64,000 nucleotides of DNA from Pararhizobium gei (GTDB lineage: Bacteria > Pseudomonadota > Alphaproteobacteria > Rhizobiales > Rhizobiaceae), in NCBI RefSeq assembly GCF_029223885.1, contig NZ_CP119409.1, positions 1,514,001 through 1,578,000 of the forward strand, read 5' to 3'. Below the pieces are notes generated by a model. It saw only the letters and a program-made list of their open reading frames with translations, was not told the DNA's origin and did not search any database. Positions 43,846-52,413 of the stretch are shown in pieces (position 1 is the first letter of the stretch; each line of letters opens with the position of its first letter). Position numbers and translations under genes: made by a program.

Positions 43846-44033
43846 TTCATACTTTCGGGGAATCAGTCACAGAGAGGTGCCCGCAAGGGCCTGGGTGTGA
43901 CGGTTATCCTTGATTACTGTCGGACGGGTTCGGTCGCCAAACTTGACCCCGTCTTCCGGAGGGAGTGATCTCTCCGGCACCTGGCGCATCGGCCCCGAGC
44001 CTCGGGACCGAAGAGGACCGCGTCGCGGCCGGC

Positions 44034-47000
44034 TTAGAGCGGGAATGCACCCGGTCTGATCGGGTTGGTCATGAACTGGTAGGATGGCGAGATGACGATC
44101 CGGGTGATTGCCGTCTCATCGATCTCGTCACCGGCCCCGTACAAGAAATAGAGCATCCCGCCCGTCGCATCTGCGGTCAGAAACAGCCGCATCTGCGTGG
44201 TCGAGACCCAATGAATTCGCGCGATGGTGACTTTGACCCCGGCAGCATTGTGGACCGTGAAGCCAGTTGGGTCTTGGAACCGCCGCAGCGAGCCGCCCGT
44301 GACTGTCACGGTGATGGTGCGGGTCGCAGCGGTATAGACCGCCGCCGAGATTGTCAGATAGGTATGGACGCCGGCGACGCCCTCGACGCTCGCCACGGCC
44401 TCGGCAAGCCGACGCCCCATTTCCAGCTGCCCGTAATAGTCCGGATGAAGGGAATCCTTATAAGGCAAGTCCCACGTCTCCGGACCCAGATGCACCCCGA
44501 TCTCATCCTCAATGATCTCCAGCTGAAGCCTGCGAATTGCCTGCCAGCGGCTGGGCGTCGGGGTCGCCAGCGTAGAGCGGCCGAGGCGCTGGAAAATCAC
44601 AGGCACGGACCCTCCGGCCATGCTGCGCAGCCGGGCGAGCGCGTAGGTGGTGGCGTCCTTGTACATCTGCTGCGTCATCGACGGATTTGGGTTCTGCGGC
44701 GTGTCGATCACGCCTGCCGTCGTTTGGCCCTGGTCCCAGATGATAGCGCTGATCTGCGGCTGCGAGAGGTCGCCGGCACGATTGGCGATGATCGCCTCCG
44801 CCTCGATCAGCAGCGGACCATCGGCTGGCGCTTCAGGATTGCTCATATCGACCCACCAGTTTCCGACAGGGGGTCCATCGCGCTCGCAAATACCGCTGCC
44901 GCCGCGCGCCGCGCAGATGAAATTGACCTTCGCGTTCGCCACCAGCTCGGCATAGCGCTGCTGAAACCATCCCGCGCCCCAGCCATAGTTAAACGCTTGG
45001 GTCATCAGCGACTGGCCGACTGTCAAAATCGTCTTCGTCCGGGGCGAGCGGGCAAAGTCTGCAAGACCTGTGATCAGACCATAGACTTCGCGGGACGCGA
45101 CAATCACGAATTGATCTTCTTTACTGCGCTCGATGATCAGCGACGTGCCAGACGGCACATCGATGTAGCGCTGATCGGCAAAATCGGTCCACTTGTTGCT
45201 GTAGCCGGCGTCGATGACAACATGCGACGTGCCCATGTGCCGCGAGGATATGCGAAACGGCTGGTTGATCGGGATCGTTGAGGCATCTATCTCCAGCAGC
45301 CCGCCAGAGCCGGAAAACGAGATCTGGTGCAATCGCGGCTGATCCGCGCCGCGCAGCAGATAATAGCCGGTGAGCGGGAGTTGAGCGGCAGCGTCCGGAT
45401 ATTGACGAGCGAGCGCGGACTGCAGCGGCACCTTGCCGTCTGGCGGCTTGACGCCATCGAGCACGGATGTGACGCCGAGGGCGCGGGCCGGCGTGGTGAC
45501 ATCAACAAGCACGCCGGCACCTGCCGCCGAGCGAAACACCTGACTGGCGGTGCTGTACATCGCCTGTCCACCATCGCCAGCGCTGTTTAACCCGGCCAGC
45601 ATAAATGGCTCGGCCGGCAGCACAGCGCCTCCTGTGACAGCGGTTTCCATGATGGCCCTGGTCTGAAAGTTCTGGACGCGTTGCCGCAGCGAAAATCCGG
45701 GCCAACGGAAATGCGGCGCGGGGCTCGCTTTATAGATCAGGTGAGCAACTTCGTTCGCGCGCGTCGAGTTCGCCGGGATCTCGATACCGTACTCGTTGCA
45801 GATCGGGAAAGTCGGGTTGGTGCCGACTTTCAGGACAGGCGGCAGCAGGTTTATGCCAGAGAATTTGACCTCGACAACTTGCCCGTCCAGCAACTGGTTG
45901 TCGTAGATCCCGAGCGGATTGACGACGATCGTGTTGACCAATCCGCCTGCAGTCTCGGTGCGCAATACCCCGGTCTTGGCGACGGCACCCGGCGCAAAAT
46001 CCCCGGAAATGATGCGCGCCGATCCGGGACCGGTGACGTGGTAGCTGTAGCGGGTGCCAGGCACCAGCGCAAAGGCCGCCAGATACTCGCCGGCCGGCCC
46101 GAGCAGCTCGCGCGTAAAGCCGCCAACCGTCAGTGTCGGCCGCAGCGCGCTGTTGGTCGCGAGCGGCACGAAGGTTGCGATATGACCACTATTCAAACCG
46201 GTTGCGGAGGCCGGCACCTCGGCCGTGATCGCGTCACCGGTCCCGCCGATATTGGTGAGGTGGATGAGCGATGTTGCGTCGATGCTCGAAATCAGCCCAT
46301 CCTTGACCACCTTCAGGCCGGACGGAACCACGGCCTTGTTCGCGATCACACCGGCGAGCGTCTCCGCGTCCGTTGCCGCAGGCACATTGATCGTCGTGTT
46401 GCCAGCGAGCGTACCGCCTGCTGAGACGCCAGCCAGACCCGTGGCGACGATCTGGATAGTCTTGAGGGCGCGATCGTTAAGCGCCGCTGCCGTGGTCGCG
46501 GCAAAATTGGCATCATTGCCCAGAGCTGCCGCAAGCTCGTTGAGGGCATTCAGCGCGCCCGGCGCGCCGTTGATCAGGGCGTCAATGGCCGCATCGACTG
46601 TCACTTTAAGGGTTGATGGGACAACAGCCTTGTCGGTGAGCAGTCCCGCCAGCGCCTCGGCATTGGTGGCCACCGGAACGTGGATTGTTGTGTTGCCGGC
46701 AAGCGTGCCGCCCACCGCCACGACGGCCAGACCCGATGCGGCGATCTGAACGGTTTTGAGGGCTCGCTCGCCGATCGCCGTCGCCGTGGTCGTGGCAAAA
46801 TTGGCGTCATTGCCCAGCGCAGCCGCCAGTTCGTTCAGGGCGTTCAGCGCGCCCGGTGCGCCGTTGATCAGTCCGGAAACAGCGGCATCAAGCGCGACCT
46901 TCAGGCCGGCCGGGACCACGGCCTTGTTCGTAAGCAGACCAGCAAGCGTCTCGGCGTCCGTTGCCGCAGGCACATTGATCGTCGTGTTGCCGGCGAGCGT

Positions 47001-47681
47001 ACCGCCTGCTGTGACGCCAGCCAGACCCGTGGCGACGATCTGGATAGTCTTGAGGGCGCGATCGTTAAACGCCGCTGCCGTGGTCGCGGCAAAATTGGCA
47101 TCGTTGCCAAGAGCCGCTGCCAGCTCGTTCAGGGCGTTCAGCGCGCCCGGCGCACCGTTGATCAGGGCGTCAATGGCCGCATCGACTGTCACTTTAAGGG
47201 TTGATGGGACAACAGCCTTGTCGGTGAGCAGTCCCGCCAGCGCCTCGGCATTGGTGGCCACCGGAACGCTGATCGTGGTGTCACCACCGAGCGTGCCGCC
47301 AGCGGTTACCGCAGCCAGCCCTGTCGCAATAATTCGTGTCGCGCGGATCGCATCCAGATCAACTTCGATTGCGCCTAGATCGGCCTCTGGCAGCGGCCCG
47401 ATTTTGGTCCAGTTGCCAGCCCCGGCCGGGCCATTCTTTTTCCAGACGCCGTTCTGCGAGCCATCGGCGACCACCTTGGCAATCGTGTCCTCATCCCAGG
47501 CAAGGCCGTCTTCGGTAGCGAGGTCCGTTGCCAACCCGACCGTCGGCCCGAAAATCGCCGACAGCTGCGCCGCCAGTCGTGCGGTCGTGATCTGCCCGGA
47601 CGTGTCGTTGCGGTTGGCGAGCAGCGTATCTGCAAGCAGCAGATTGTCCCACTCGGTCGTTCTAACGCCATGCATTGCCAT
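44034..47681 (-). CDS. Tail fibre with tandem repeats and SGNH esterase-like domain
   Basis: The start at 47681 (MAMHGVRTTEWDNLLLAD) lies 13 bases after the tail-tip gene. The 1215-aa protein has a short N-terminal attachment part, three and a half 98-residue repeats (each with VP-ATNAEALAGLLTDKAVVP and INGAPGALNALNELAAALGN), a beta-rich middle, and near residues 890-1110 an SGNH-like hydrolase: GQSLM, ICAARGGSG, WDQGQ and DSLHPDYYG. Such domains remove acetyl groups from surface sugars. It is the likely receptor-binding and polysaccharide-modifying protein. Confidence 0.85.
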   Translation of the reverse strand: MAMHGVRTTEWDNLLLADTLLANRNDTSGQITTARLAAQLSAIFGPTVGLATDLATEDGLAWDEDTIAKVVADGSQNGVWKKNGPAGAGNWTKIGPLPEADLGAIEVDLDAIRATRIIATGLAAVTAGGTLGGDTTISVPVATNAEALAGLLTDKAVVPSTLKVTVDAAIDALINGAPGALNALNELAAALGNDANFAATTAAAFNDRALKTIQIVATGLAGVTAGGTLAGNTTINVPAATDAETLAGLLTNKAVVPAGLKVALDAAVSGLINGAPGALNALNELAAALGNDANFATTTATAIGERALKTVQIAASGLAVVAVGGTLAGNTTIHVPVATNAEALAGLLTDKAVVPSTLKVTVDAAIDALINGAPGALNALNELAAALGNDANFAATTAAALNDRALKTIQIVATGLAGVSAGGTLAGNTTINVPAATDAETLAGVIANKAVVPSGLKVVKDGLISSIDATSLIHLTNIGGTGDAITAEVPASATGLNSGHIATFVPLATNSALRPTLTVGGFTRELLGPAGEYLAAFALVPGTRYSYHVTGPGSARIISGDFAPGAVAKTGVLRTETAGGLVNTIVVNPLGIYDNQLLDGQVVEVKFSGINLLPPVLKVGTNPTFPICNEYGIEIPANSTRANEVAHLIYKASPAPHFRWPGFSLRQRVQNFQTRAIMETAVTGGAVLPAEPFMLAGLNSAGDGGQAMYSTASQVFRSAAGAGVLVDVTTPARALGVTSVLDGVKPPDGKVPLQSALARQYPDAAAQLPLTGYYLLRGADQPRLHQISFSGSGGLLEIDASTIPINQPFRISSRHMGTSHVVIDAGYSNKWTDFADQRYIDVPSGTSLIIERSKEDQFVIVASREVYGLITGLADFARSPRTKTILTVGQSLMTQAFNYGWGAGWFQQRYAELVANAKVNFICAARGGSGICERDGPPVGNWWVDMSNPEAPADGPLLIEAEAIIANRAGDLSQPQISAIIWDQGQTTAGVIDTPQNPNPSMTQQMYKDATTYALARLRSMAGGSVPVIFQRLGRSTLATPTPSRWQAIRRLQLEIIEDEIGVHLGPETWDLPYKDSLHPDYYGQLEMGRRLAEAVASVEGVAGVHTYLTISAAVYTAATRTITVTVTGGSLRRFQDPTGFTVHNAAGVKVTIARIHWVSTTQMRLFLTADATGGMLYFLYGAGDEIDETAITRIVISPSYQFMTNPIRPGAFPL
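46278..47327. repeat. Tandem 294-bp repeats in the fibre gene
   Basis: Units at 47327-47034, 47033-46740 and 46739-46446 and a partial unit to about 46278. The DNA is nearly identical over long stretches, so the copy number may change by recombination. Confidence 0.85.
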
Positions 47682-47694
47682 TCGAAAATCCGTC

Positions 47695-50600
47695 CTATTG
47701 TATCGTGACGCTAAAAGGACCGGCGAGCGGCCCGGCAACGCCATCGTCGTTGCGGGGCTCCAGCCAGTAATAATGGTTGCCCGCTGCGAGGCAGGTAGTC
47801 GTCTCCAGGAACATGAAGGCGTCGTCGATCGAGCCGTTGAACGTGGGGCTCGCGTCAAACGAGACGGTTGCACTGCCGGTCACCGCCTGGATGCGGTCGC
47901 TGATCGGCCCATTGACCGATTTGCCGACGCCGGTTTGCGTGGAGGTGCCGAGCAGCTTGATTGTCAGCGCGCCGGTGATGCGGCCAGAGAGGGTGTAGCC
48001 AAACCTATAGAATTTGGCGGCCGTCATTGCCCTGTCCTGGTTGAGCACGCCGGCCGTTCCCTGCGCGTGGGTTGCCTTGCCGGCTGTAATCCCCCAGCCG
48101 GTCCCGAGCACCCAGCCGGTGGCGCTGTCGAAGGTGCCGTTATCCAGCAGGTTGGAACGGGTCGTGTCGCCATGCGGAATGCTGAAGGACCGGGACGGGT
48201 TGACGGCGATCGGCTGACCCACGGCATCCGTCGCGGTGTTCACGGTGGTTGTCCTGGAGTGATAAAGCTGCAGGTGGCTGGTGGCAGTATCATCCGTCGT
48301 CTGGCCGGTGATGACAGCGCCGCCGAGCAGCCGGCCGACGCTGATCGTGCTGGCATCGAGCGCGGCAGGCAGATCGATATCGTTGGCACCGACGATGACG
48401 GTGGCGGTGGGGCCGAACGGGCCGGCCACGCCCGTCAGCGACAGCGCCTGGGCGCGCAGCTCGACATGCTGGCCCTTGGTGTAGACGCCCTCGATCTCGA
48501 CGCCGCCATTGATCGCCGGCACGTTGATCGTCACCCAGGCCGGTGCGCCCGATAGCCTGTGCTCTATTTTGTAACGCGCAGAATAGACCGGACCATTGCC
48601 GGCCGTCAGCAACGCCTCGACCGTGCCGCCCGTGCCGGTGTCGGCCAGACCGCTGCCGAGGCTGATCCAGCGTGGAGCAGGCGGCGTCTGGAAATTCTCG
48701 GCGATCTCATGGCCGACAAGGCTCGACCAGGGCTCGATCTCCAGCGCGTCCGTCAGTTCGTCGATTTCCGGCGCGGCGGGCACGCCACGATAATAGCCCG
48801 AAAACCCTTCTCCGGCTTCGACCTGGGTGATGAGGACCTGCGAGGTCTCGTTTCCGGCCTCGCCAAAATAAATGGATTCACCGGGCTTTGGCTGCGCACC
48901 GAGCCCGGTCATCTGGATCAGGCGGCTGGAGCCCGCCTCGGTCTTGACGGTGCGCAGCACGTTCATTCCGACCTGGTCGTCATTGTCCGGGAAGACGCGG
49001 AACAGCACGACATAGTTTTTGCCGGCCTCCATGGACACTGGCGCATCCAGTTCCACCAGCGGCCCCTCGACGGCAAGAATACGCGCCGAGATCTGCGCCT
49101 CGTGAAACGTCGAAAGCGACATTTTGACGTGATCGCCGCGCGTGGCGACGCGGGTTGCACCCGACTGCAGATAGGTGATCACCTCCTGGCGGTAGATTGC
49201 CTCAAACATCCGGCGCTTGGCCTCGACAAAGACCTCGTCCGGGTGCGTTTTTCCGGGCAGCGCCAGCTGCTCGGTGATGGTGATCTCGCCCTCATAGCCC
49301 GGCCAGCGCACCCAGCGCTCGGAGGGCTCGTAATTGTTTGTCGCGTCGTTGAACGTGATCCGGAATGCATGCGGCGGGCGCAGATAGACGCGGCGCACGC
49401 TGATATCGCCCGCATTCCGCTCGCTGACCTCATCAATCGCTATCTCGTCAGGGCGATCAATAATGACTGTGCGCTGGCGACCGTCATGGCGGGGCGATGC
49501 CCGGCCGGCACGAGCAACCTCGACCAGTCGCTCCAGATGGTTGGCACTGTCGTCATGGACGCGGTCATATTTGAGCCCTTTGACCCGGCAGAAATCGTGC
49601 CAGTCTTCAAGCTTCGCGATATCGATGCCGCTGTCGGGAGCCGGCCGGGTCGCCCCCAGCCCCTGCTGTTTATAGCGCAGCAGCGAGGCCGGATTGCTGG
49701 TCTCTCGGGTGATCCACTCGCCGCTCGTATGGTCGTAATCCTTACAGCGCCGGGACGCGAGCAAGTTGAAATTATCGAGCGTGCCGGACAGCTGATGCGT
49801 CGCTTTGATGTGCAGAGCCACCAGCGCCATCGGCTTTTTCTCGTTGATGGGGTATTCGGGACGGATGGTCTGCAGTGCCTCCCAGGTCGATCGCGACTGT
49901 GTCTGGCTGTCGATATGCTCATCGGTCAGGCGCGTCAGTTCGATGGCCCAGGTGCCGCGAACCGGAAAAGTCCAGGAGTGCTGTCGAGAAAACCCTTCGC
50001 CCAGCTTCTTGGCCTTAACCTTGATCGTCTCGACCTCCTGCCATTCCACAGTGCCGACAAGGCGCTGTCTGATCCGGAACTCGACGGTCTTCGACTTGTA
50101 GTCTCCACTGTCGTTGACCTTGCCGAGGCCGCCCTGCCAGCCCAGGATCACCGAGCAGCCCGAGGCGTTCGAGCCGGTGTTGCGCACCACCGGCGTTTCG
50201 ATCGTGTCTTCGTCATCTTCGATGTCGCCGTCTGCGGCACGCGGATAGGGGCGGGTGAGTTCGACCCCGATATTTTCTTGCCAGATCGTGTAGGGGACCA
50301 GCGACAACGGCAGGTCACCCGGGACGCCCTCCCGCACCTCCACCACATAGGATTCGGCGTCAAATTCCGACAGCGACGTATCGCCGATCTTGTAATCGCT
50401 CATAGCGATGCCGCCGGCCGGGTCGTTGCTGCCGTAACCGACCAAAAATGTGCCGGTCACCCAAAGGTCATCGCCCTTGATCGTCCAATATGGCGGCACG
50501 GCAAACGGCGGGGCGTAACGGTGCTTGCCGACCACGTCAGGGATGACGCCGTTCGGCTCAATCCGATTCTTCCAGCCCGAAATCGTATAGTTGGTCTTGC

Positions 50601-51063
50601 GCTCGTTGCTGGACGGCGCGGCTGGCGGAATGAGCGCATTGAGCGCCAGCATGCCGATGGCGTTGAGGGCGACCGTAAGGCCGGCCTTGACGATGGCTGC
50701 ACCCGTCGCCGTCATGCCCGAGGCAAGAGCCGCACCCCAATATTGGCCGAGCGACACGGCGGCGATCGAGATGACGATCTGCAGGATCGAGCGCAGGGCG
50801 TCTTTTCCCGGTATCGGACGGATGATGACGGTGACATGCGGCTTCGGCTTGACGCGGGTCCAGCGCTTGTAGCTGACGACGGTCGATCCACGCCGCGAGA
50901 CCAGGACAACGCGGATTGTTTCGTGCTCGGCCGCTGGAAAGCCCGGCAAGAATTTATCGACGATCTCCGCGACAGATGCGCCGGCCGGGGCCACGCCGTG
51001 AATGCGGGCAATGCCGGGATCGGCGACGGGCATGGCAATGACGCGGGCGGCTTGAGCGCTCAT
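47695..51063 (-). CDS. Tail tip / host-specificity protein (gpJ/TipJ-like)
   Basis: A 1122-aa protein. The N-terminal part has a hydrophobic segment (residues 93-145) as in many TipJ/gpJ proteins, followed by the central hub domains (DVWVTGTFLVGYGSNDP-like and KLEDWHDFCRVKGLKYDRV), and C-terminal fibronectin-like beta domains with PAPRWISLGSG. It follows the NlpC/P60 gene with a 4-base overlap, as in lambda-type tail tip operons. It forms the baseplate hub that contacts the host. Confidence 0.85.
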   Translation of the reverse strand: MSAQAARVIAMPVADPGIARIHGVAPAGASVAEIVDKFLPGFPAAEHETIRVVLVSRRGSTVVSYKRWTRVKPKPHVTVIIRPIPGKDALRSILQIVISIAAVSLGQYWGAALASGMTATGAAIVKAGLTVALNAIGMLALNALIPPAAPSSNERKTNYTISGWKNRIEPNGVIPDVVGKHRYAPPFAVPPYWTIKGDDLWVTGTFLVGYGSNDPAGGIAMSDYKIGDTSLSEFDAESYVVEVREGVPGDLPLSLVPYTIWQENIGVELTRPYPRAADGDIEDDEDTIETPVVRNTGSNASGCSVILGWQGGLGKVNDSGDYKSKTVEFRIRQRLVGTVEWQEVETIKVKAKKLGEGFSRQHSWTFPVRGTWAIELTRLTDEHIDSQTQSRSTWEALQTIRPEYPINEKKPMALVALHIKATHQLSGTLDNFNLLASRRCKDYDHTSGEWITRETSNPASLLRYKQQGLGATRPAPDSGIDIAKLEDWHDFCRVKGLKYDRVHDDSANHLERLVEVARAGRASPRHDGRQRTVIIDRPDEIAIDEVSERNAGDISVRRVYLRPPHAFRITFNDATNNYEPSERWVRWPGYEGEITITEQLALPGKTHPDEVFVEAKRRMFEAIYRQEVITYLQSGATRVATRGDHVKMSLSTFHEAQISARILAVEGPLVELDAPVSMEAGKNYVVLFRVFPDNDDQVGMNVLRTVKTEAGSSRLIQMTGLGAQPKPGESIYFGEAGNETSQVLITQVEAGEGFSGYYRGVPAAPEIDELTDALEIEPWSSLVGHEIAENFQTPPAPRWISLGSGLADTGTGGTVEALLTAGNGPVYSARYKIEHRLSGAPAWVTINVPAINGGVEIEGVYTKGQHVELRAQALSLTGVAGPFGPTATVIVGANDIDLPAALDASTISVGRLLGGAVITGQTTDDTATSHLQLYHSRTTTVNTATDAVGQPIAVNPSRSFSIPHGDTTRSNLLDNGTFDSATGWVLGTGWGITAGKATHAQGTAGVLNQDRAMTAAKFYRFGYTLSGRITGALTIKLLGTSTQTGVGKSVNGPISDRIQAVTGSATVSFDASPTFNGSIDDAFMFLETTTCLAAGNHYYWLEPRNDDGVAGPLAGPFSVTIQ

Positions 51064-51479
51064 AAAGCAGCCCTCGAAGCCATTTCAACGTGGCGATAAA
51101 TGCCCGTCAGACGATGCTCCCACTTCGGAGCCTTGTAGTGCTCGATCTTGGTGCAATCGTCATGGGCATGGATCATCATGCCCGGCGCGACGACGATGCC
51201 GAGGTGCCGACGCAATGTGCCGACACGGAACACGGCGATGTCGAATGTCTGCGGTCGGCTGGCCTCCAGCCACATGGGGCTATCGGCCGCGCCGCCGATC
51301 TCGGCATCGATCTCGGCCATCTCGGCGACACTCGCATAGGCCTCGGTATAGCCGGGCAACTGGATGCCGAGCTCGCCCGCATAGATCACGCAGGCCAGCC
51401 CCCAGCAATCGACGCCGGTGGAAGAGCGGCCGTGCTCGCGGAATGGGATGCCGATATAGGCGGAGGTCCAATGGGTCAT
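51060..51479 (-). CDS. NlpC/P60-type tail tip peptidase
   Basis: A 139-aa papain-fold domain. The catalytic Cys sits in STGVDCWGLACVIY and the His in RRHLGIVVAPGMMIHAH. Such proteins open peptidoglycan at the tail tip during DNA entry and lie next to gpJ in lambda-like and Mu-like tails. Starts and stops overlap by 4 bases on both sides. Confidence 0.88.
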   Translation of the reverse strand: MTHWTSAYIGIPFREHGRSSTGVDCWGLACVIYAGELGIQLPGYTEAYASVAEMAEIDAEIGGAADSPMWLEASRPQTFDIAVFRVGTLRRHLGIVVAPGMMIHAHDDCTKIEHYKAPKWEHRLTGIYRHVEMASRAAL

Positions 51480-52000
51480 CGGTGCAGCCCCGGAAAACGG
51501 TATTTGGTCATCAGCCCCTCGGGGTCCATTTCGAACTCTGTTGGCTCTCGGGAAAAATTGATCGTGACCTCACCGGGCGTGATGACGCTGTCGATCAGCA
51601 GCAGGTCGAGATGCTCCTGCTGAAGGACGTTTGGGGTGCGCGGGTTGACCATCGCGAAATGGATCGTCGCCTGATCGCGCACCGAACGCAGCAGCGTGGC
51701 AATCTGCGGGCTGGCATTGACGATGATTATGTTGCCGGCCGCAGGCGCGTCTTCTTTGTCGGAGGGCAGCATGGTTTCCATCGGCACATACAAAAACGGA
51801 TTGGCGGCAGGATCGGGCGTCATCCACGTCGATCGCGTGCAGAAAAGCGGCGGCATGTAGGACAGTTCTTCGGTGGGATGAGTGGACAGCCGCACCGGTG
51901 CCAGCATGTCCGGATGGTCGATGAAAAACAGGATCGCCCATTGCTCGGCCGAGAATTCGTCGCGGTGGGCTTGGCGACCGTCCAGGGAGTATCGCCTCAT
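51476..52000 (-). CDS. DUF1833-like tail protein
   Basis: The start at 52000 overlaps the previous stop as ATGA; a longer frame upstream is out of place. The 174-aa protein (MRRYSLDGRQAHRDEF ... LLLIDSVITPGEVTINFSRE) resembles tail-tip proteins of the DUF1833 type found just before NlpC/P60 proteins in siphovirus tails. The exact role is not known. Confidence 0.65.
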   Translation of the reverse strand: MRRYSLDGRQAHRDEFSAEQWAILFFIDHPDMLAPVRLSTHPTEELSYMPPLFCTRSTWMTPDPAANPFLYVPMETMLPSDKEDAPAAGNIIIVNASPQIATLLRSVRDQATIHFAMVNPRTPNVLQQEHLDLLLIDSVITPGEVTINFSREPTEFEMDPEGLMTKYRFPGLHR

Positions 52001-52413
52001 CGCAGAACCACCAGCCGGTACGACACCCGGAACCGATTGCCGATCGGCACATCGGTGGGCAGCGGCTTGCCGAAATAGCAACGCTTGCGGGACGACATAA
52101 GCAGCGGCCGGCCGTCCGGCATCAGGATCGGCTGCCCGCTCGATGTCAGCGCCGGCCACCCATCGGTGATCGGGTCAGGCATCAAAAATGGCAGACTGCC
52201 GATCGCCGTATCGTCCTCAAGGAACCGGTCGAAGACGGCCAGCTGCGCCCGGTCGATATCCATGACCAATGAGACGTTGCGGATTATAACGCCATGGATC
52301 AGACGCGGCAGCACCGGCCCGGCCGTCGATGTGCGGTCTTGACGCGGGTCTTCCAGACCGCGCTGCCAGCCCTCGCGGTTCGGGAGCGGGAGTTCAGCAG
52401 GCCATGTCAGCAT
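51997..52413 (-). CDS. Phage tail protein of unknown family
   Basis: A 138-aa beta-rich protein with no recognised domain (MLTWPAELPLPNREGW ... LPTDVPIGNRFRVSYRLVVL). Its place between tape measure and the DUF1833-like gene corresponds to a distal tail protein of siphovirus tails. It is coupled to both neighbours by start-stop overlap. Confidence 0.6.
   Translation of the reverse strand: MLTWPAELPLPNREGWQRGLEDPRQDRTSTAGPVLPRLIHGVIIRNVSLVMDIDRAQLAVFDRFLEDDTAIGSLPFLMPDPITDGWPALTSSGQPILMPDGRPLLMSSRKRCYFGKPLPTDVPIGNRFRVSYRLVVLR

Noticed and set aside
46278..47327. CRISPR-like or VNTR non-coding array
   Set aside because: The 294-bp repeats are in frame within the fibre gene and encode a repeated protein module.
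48559..51099. An 846-aa open frame on the plus strand
   Set aside because: It lies wholly opposite the gpJ-like tail tip gene, has a histidine/arginine-rich shadow composition and no domain; GC-rich codon use makes such antisense frames common here.
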